7,537 bases of DNA from an uncultured Clostridia bacterium (lineage in GTDB: Bacteria; Bacillota; Clostridia; Peptostreptococcales; Anaerovoracaceae). The notes beneath the pieces are model-generated. The model made no database searches, had not been told where the DNA came from, and was given only the letters and a program-made list of their open reading frames with translations. Made by a program: the position numbers and the translations under genes. The DNA lies in contig CAKQNZ010000098.1 of NCBI GenBank assembly GCA_934255435.1, positions 1 through 7,537 on the forward strand, written 5' to 3'. Shown here piece by piece: positions 6,448 through 7,537 of the stretch (position 1 is its first letter; each line of letters starts with the position of its first letter).

Positions 6448-6596
6448 GCTGAAAACAGCCCCTGCAGGGTTGTCTGTTCAGGTTGGTTTGAAAGCTTGCA
6501 ACAGTGCCGGAGAGTTTCAGCCGCATACAGGTCAGTTCCTTATGCCGAAACCCGTCAACGACCCGTACCACAACCCAGATACAGATGTTCTGGTAC
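6448..6596 (+). other. Candidate structured 5' leader RNA of the Fe-S gene
   Basis: Several inverted repeats cluster here. H1 pairs GGGTTGT (6467-6473) with ACAACCC (6570-6576) and would close a domain of about 110 nt. H2 is a long hairpin, 6508-6554: CGG/CCG, GTTTC/GAAAC, GCATA/TATGC and AGG/CCT with small internal loops and a TCAGTT loop. H3 pairs GTACCA and AAC (6565-6574) with GTT and TGGTAC (6587-6596) around one C-C mismatch. H1 and H3 share bases 6570-6574 and exclude each other. A further hairpin GCTG-AAAA-CAGC (6448-6459) lies just before. I cannot match this to TPP, SAM, cobalamin, lysine, purine, THF, FMN, T-box or preQ1 leaders. It may be a cis-regulatory RNA, but no covariation evidence is available. 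Confidence 0.4.
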
Positions 6597-6652
6597 ATAG
6601 TTATATTTGTTATTATCGTTCAGTCAGAAAACGAACATACCGGAGGTGGAAA

Positions 6653-7432
6653 ATGATATACAACTCAGAAGAAACAAAACGTGTGCGTGCAAAAATACAG
6701 GAGAATATGAACGCTGCGCTCAGAGAATTCGAACAGGAAAATTCATGCGAGGGGATGTTCAAAGCACCTGTCATAACGTACCACTATGCAAGAGACCCTA
6801 TATTCGATACTCTTTACAGGATGGGGCTCTGTGATCACCCGAGCAAGGTCTACAGGCCGGGAAACACGATAATCACATATTTCGTGCCCTACAGCGACAG
6901 CATAATCGAAAGCAACAAGGAAGGCAATGCGCCTTCTGCTGAATGGACCGAAGCCTACGGAAAAGGTTCTGTCCTGACCATGCGCCTCAACCGTACGATA
7001 AGGGAAACGCTGGAATGGAGAGGCAGACTGGTTTCCTATCTGAACACACAGCTGGACTGGGATGAAAAGAAAGCCAGAGAGACATGGTCCCATAAAACTG
7101 CAGCTTACATAGCCGGAATGGGCAGCTTCTCTACTGCAGGTTCGCTTGTCACATCAGAAGGCTTTGCCGGAAGATTTTCCGGAATGATAACCGACGGCCT
7201 TTATTTCGACGAAAAACCTGAGGGACTGCCGACATCCGAAGCTGAAAAGATCACAGATGCTATAGTAGAAGACTCCTACGGCAAATGTCCTTCCGCTGAA
7301 TGTATCAAAGTATGTCCATGCGGCGCCATATCAGAAGACGGCGTAGACAGGTTCAAATGTCAGCAGCACTGCAAAACTATCAACAAATACATACCATCGC
7401 CTGACGTATGTGGTAAATGCTATTACTACTGA
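6653..7432 (+). CDS. 4Fe-4S double-cluster protein, distantly epoxyqueuosine reductase-like
   Basis: A 259-residue soluble protein. The ATG at 6653 follows GGAGGTGG closely. An in-frame ATG at 6416 would add 79 residues but has no ribosome site and unconvincing sequence. Residues 145-183 (SHKTAAYIAGMGSFSTAGSL onward, then GRFSGMITD) match the substrate-side segment of QueG-like proteins (AxxAGLGxxGxxGLLIT). Eight cysteines follow in the C-terminal 50 residues: Cys212, 217, 221, 223, 236, 240, 253 and 256. That is enough for two 4Fe-4S clusters, but with spacing unlike classic CxxCxxCxxxCP. The N-terminal 140 residues are not recognised beyond a charged helix (6-30). No cobalamin-binding motif is evident. 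Known: relatives are annotated as ferredoxins or epoxyqueuosine reductases. The true substrate is unknown. It is monocistronic, ending at a terminator, and divergent from guaBA. Confidence 0.85.
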   Translation: MIYNSEETKRVRAKIQENMNAALREFEQENSCEGMFKAPVITYHYARDPIFDTLYRMGLCDHPSKVYRPGNTIITYFVPYSDSIIESNKEGNAPSAEWTEAYGKGSVLTMRLNRTIRETLEWRGRLVSYLNTQLDWDEKKARETWSHKTAAYIAGMGSFSTAGSLVTSEGFAGRFSGMITDGLYFDEKPEGLPTSEAEKITDAIVEDSYGKCPSAECIKVCPCGAISEDGVDRFKCQQHCKTINKYIPSPDVCGKCYYY

Positions 7433-7452
7433 TACTGCTGCATCTACGAAAA

Positions 7453-7487
7453 AAACAGCATGGTGAGCGTCCATGCTGTTTCTTTTG
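7453..7487 (+). terminator. Intrinsic terminator after the Fe-S gene
   Basis: AAACAGCATGG (7453-7463) pairs perfectly with CCATGCTGTTT (7471-7481) around a 7-nt loop, followed by CTTTTGATT. An 11-bp stem with a T-rich tail 20 bp after the stop is a good Rho-independent terminator. The A run before the stem suggests weaker activity on the other strand too. Confidence 0.88.
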
Positions 7488-7517
7488 ATTGTTGTGTCGT
7501 TTAACGAAATACCACTT

Positions 7518-7534
7518 AGACTGGAGAGCAGTCT
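7518..7534. repeat. Short hairpin at the window edge
   Basis: AGACTG (7518-7523) and CAGTCT (7529-7534) are perfect 6-bp arms around GAGAG. TCGTTTAACGA (7497-7507), another palindrome, lies just upstream. They may belong to the regulatory region or leader of a following gene outside the window. Too little is visible to classify. Confidence 0.35.
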
Positions 7535-7537
7535 GAC

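Noticed and set aside
6448..6600. A known riboswitch (cobalamin, SAM, THF, lysine, TPP, FMN, preQ1 or T-box)
   Set aside because: The diagnostic conserved boxes of these classes were looked for by eye and not found. Only the general look of a folded leader remains.
6416..6652. An in-frame extension of the Fe-S protein from an upstream ATG
   Set aside because: No ribosome binding site, no family similarity in the added 79 residues, and a strong site directly before the ATG at 6653. The stretch also holds the inverted repeats of the probable leader.
1..7537. CRISPR array, tRNA or rRNA gene
   Set aside because: No regularly spaced repeats, no tRNA-like cloverleaf and no rRNA-like sequence were seen. 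The element is at guaA rather than a tRNA gene.

Overview
The window looks like a low-to-moderate GC Firmicute of the class Clostridia. Strong AGGAGG-type ribosome binding sites precede nearly every gene, promoters are sigma-A-like, the mobile-element proteins are of the kind carried by Clostridia, and a compact guaB-guaA pair is present. The family or genus cannot be set from the sequence alone. Two kinds of DNA meet here: an A+T-rich mobile segment (about 1-2979) and a more G+C-balanced chromosomal segment (about 2980-7537).

Region 1 (1-2875, mobile element, one end only). Reading leftward on the minus strand are a small winged-helix excisionase-like gene, a tyrosine recombinase, a MobC-like ribbon-helix-helix protein and a replication-initiator-like protein that runs off the window at base 1. 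They are tightly packed (13 bp gap, 8 bp overlap, 22 bp gap) and should form one transcript. Divergent from them is an XRE-family repressor gene (2441-2875). The 160 bp between them holds three copies of an 18-bp palindromic operator. One copy fills the spacer of a near-consensus promoter for the xis-int-mob-rep transcript, one lies just downstream of its start point, and one covers the -35 region of the repressor's own promoter. This is a compact lysogeny-type switch for an integrative conjugative or mobilizable element. No relaxase, coupling protein or far attachment site is in the window, so ICE versus IME is undecided.

Region 2 (2876-2985, junction). The element abuts the 3' end of guaA, a known integration hotspot. 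Between the repressor stop and the guaA stop are a perfect tandem 11-bp repeat (candidate integrase arm sites) and a strong hairpin terminator for the minus-strand guaBA transcript.

Region 3 (2980-6200, chromosome). guaB (IMP dehydrogenase) and guaA (GMP synthase) form a two-gene minus-strand operon that converts IMP to XMP to GMP. A good sigma-A promoter lies upstream of guaB, next to a long inverted repeat.

Region 4 (6200-7537). After a gene-free stretch of about 550 bp comes a plus-strand gene for an eight-cysteine 4Fe-4S protein distantly like epoxyqueuosine reductase, ended by an intrinsic terminator. The 200 bp before it are richer in G+C and contain several sizeable inverted repeats, two of them mutually exclusive. 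This looks like a structured 5' leader of no class I can name. It and the three-operator switch are the most interesting non-gene features.
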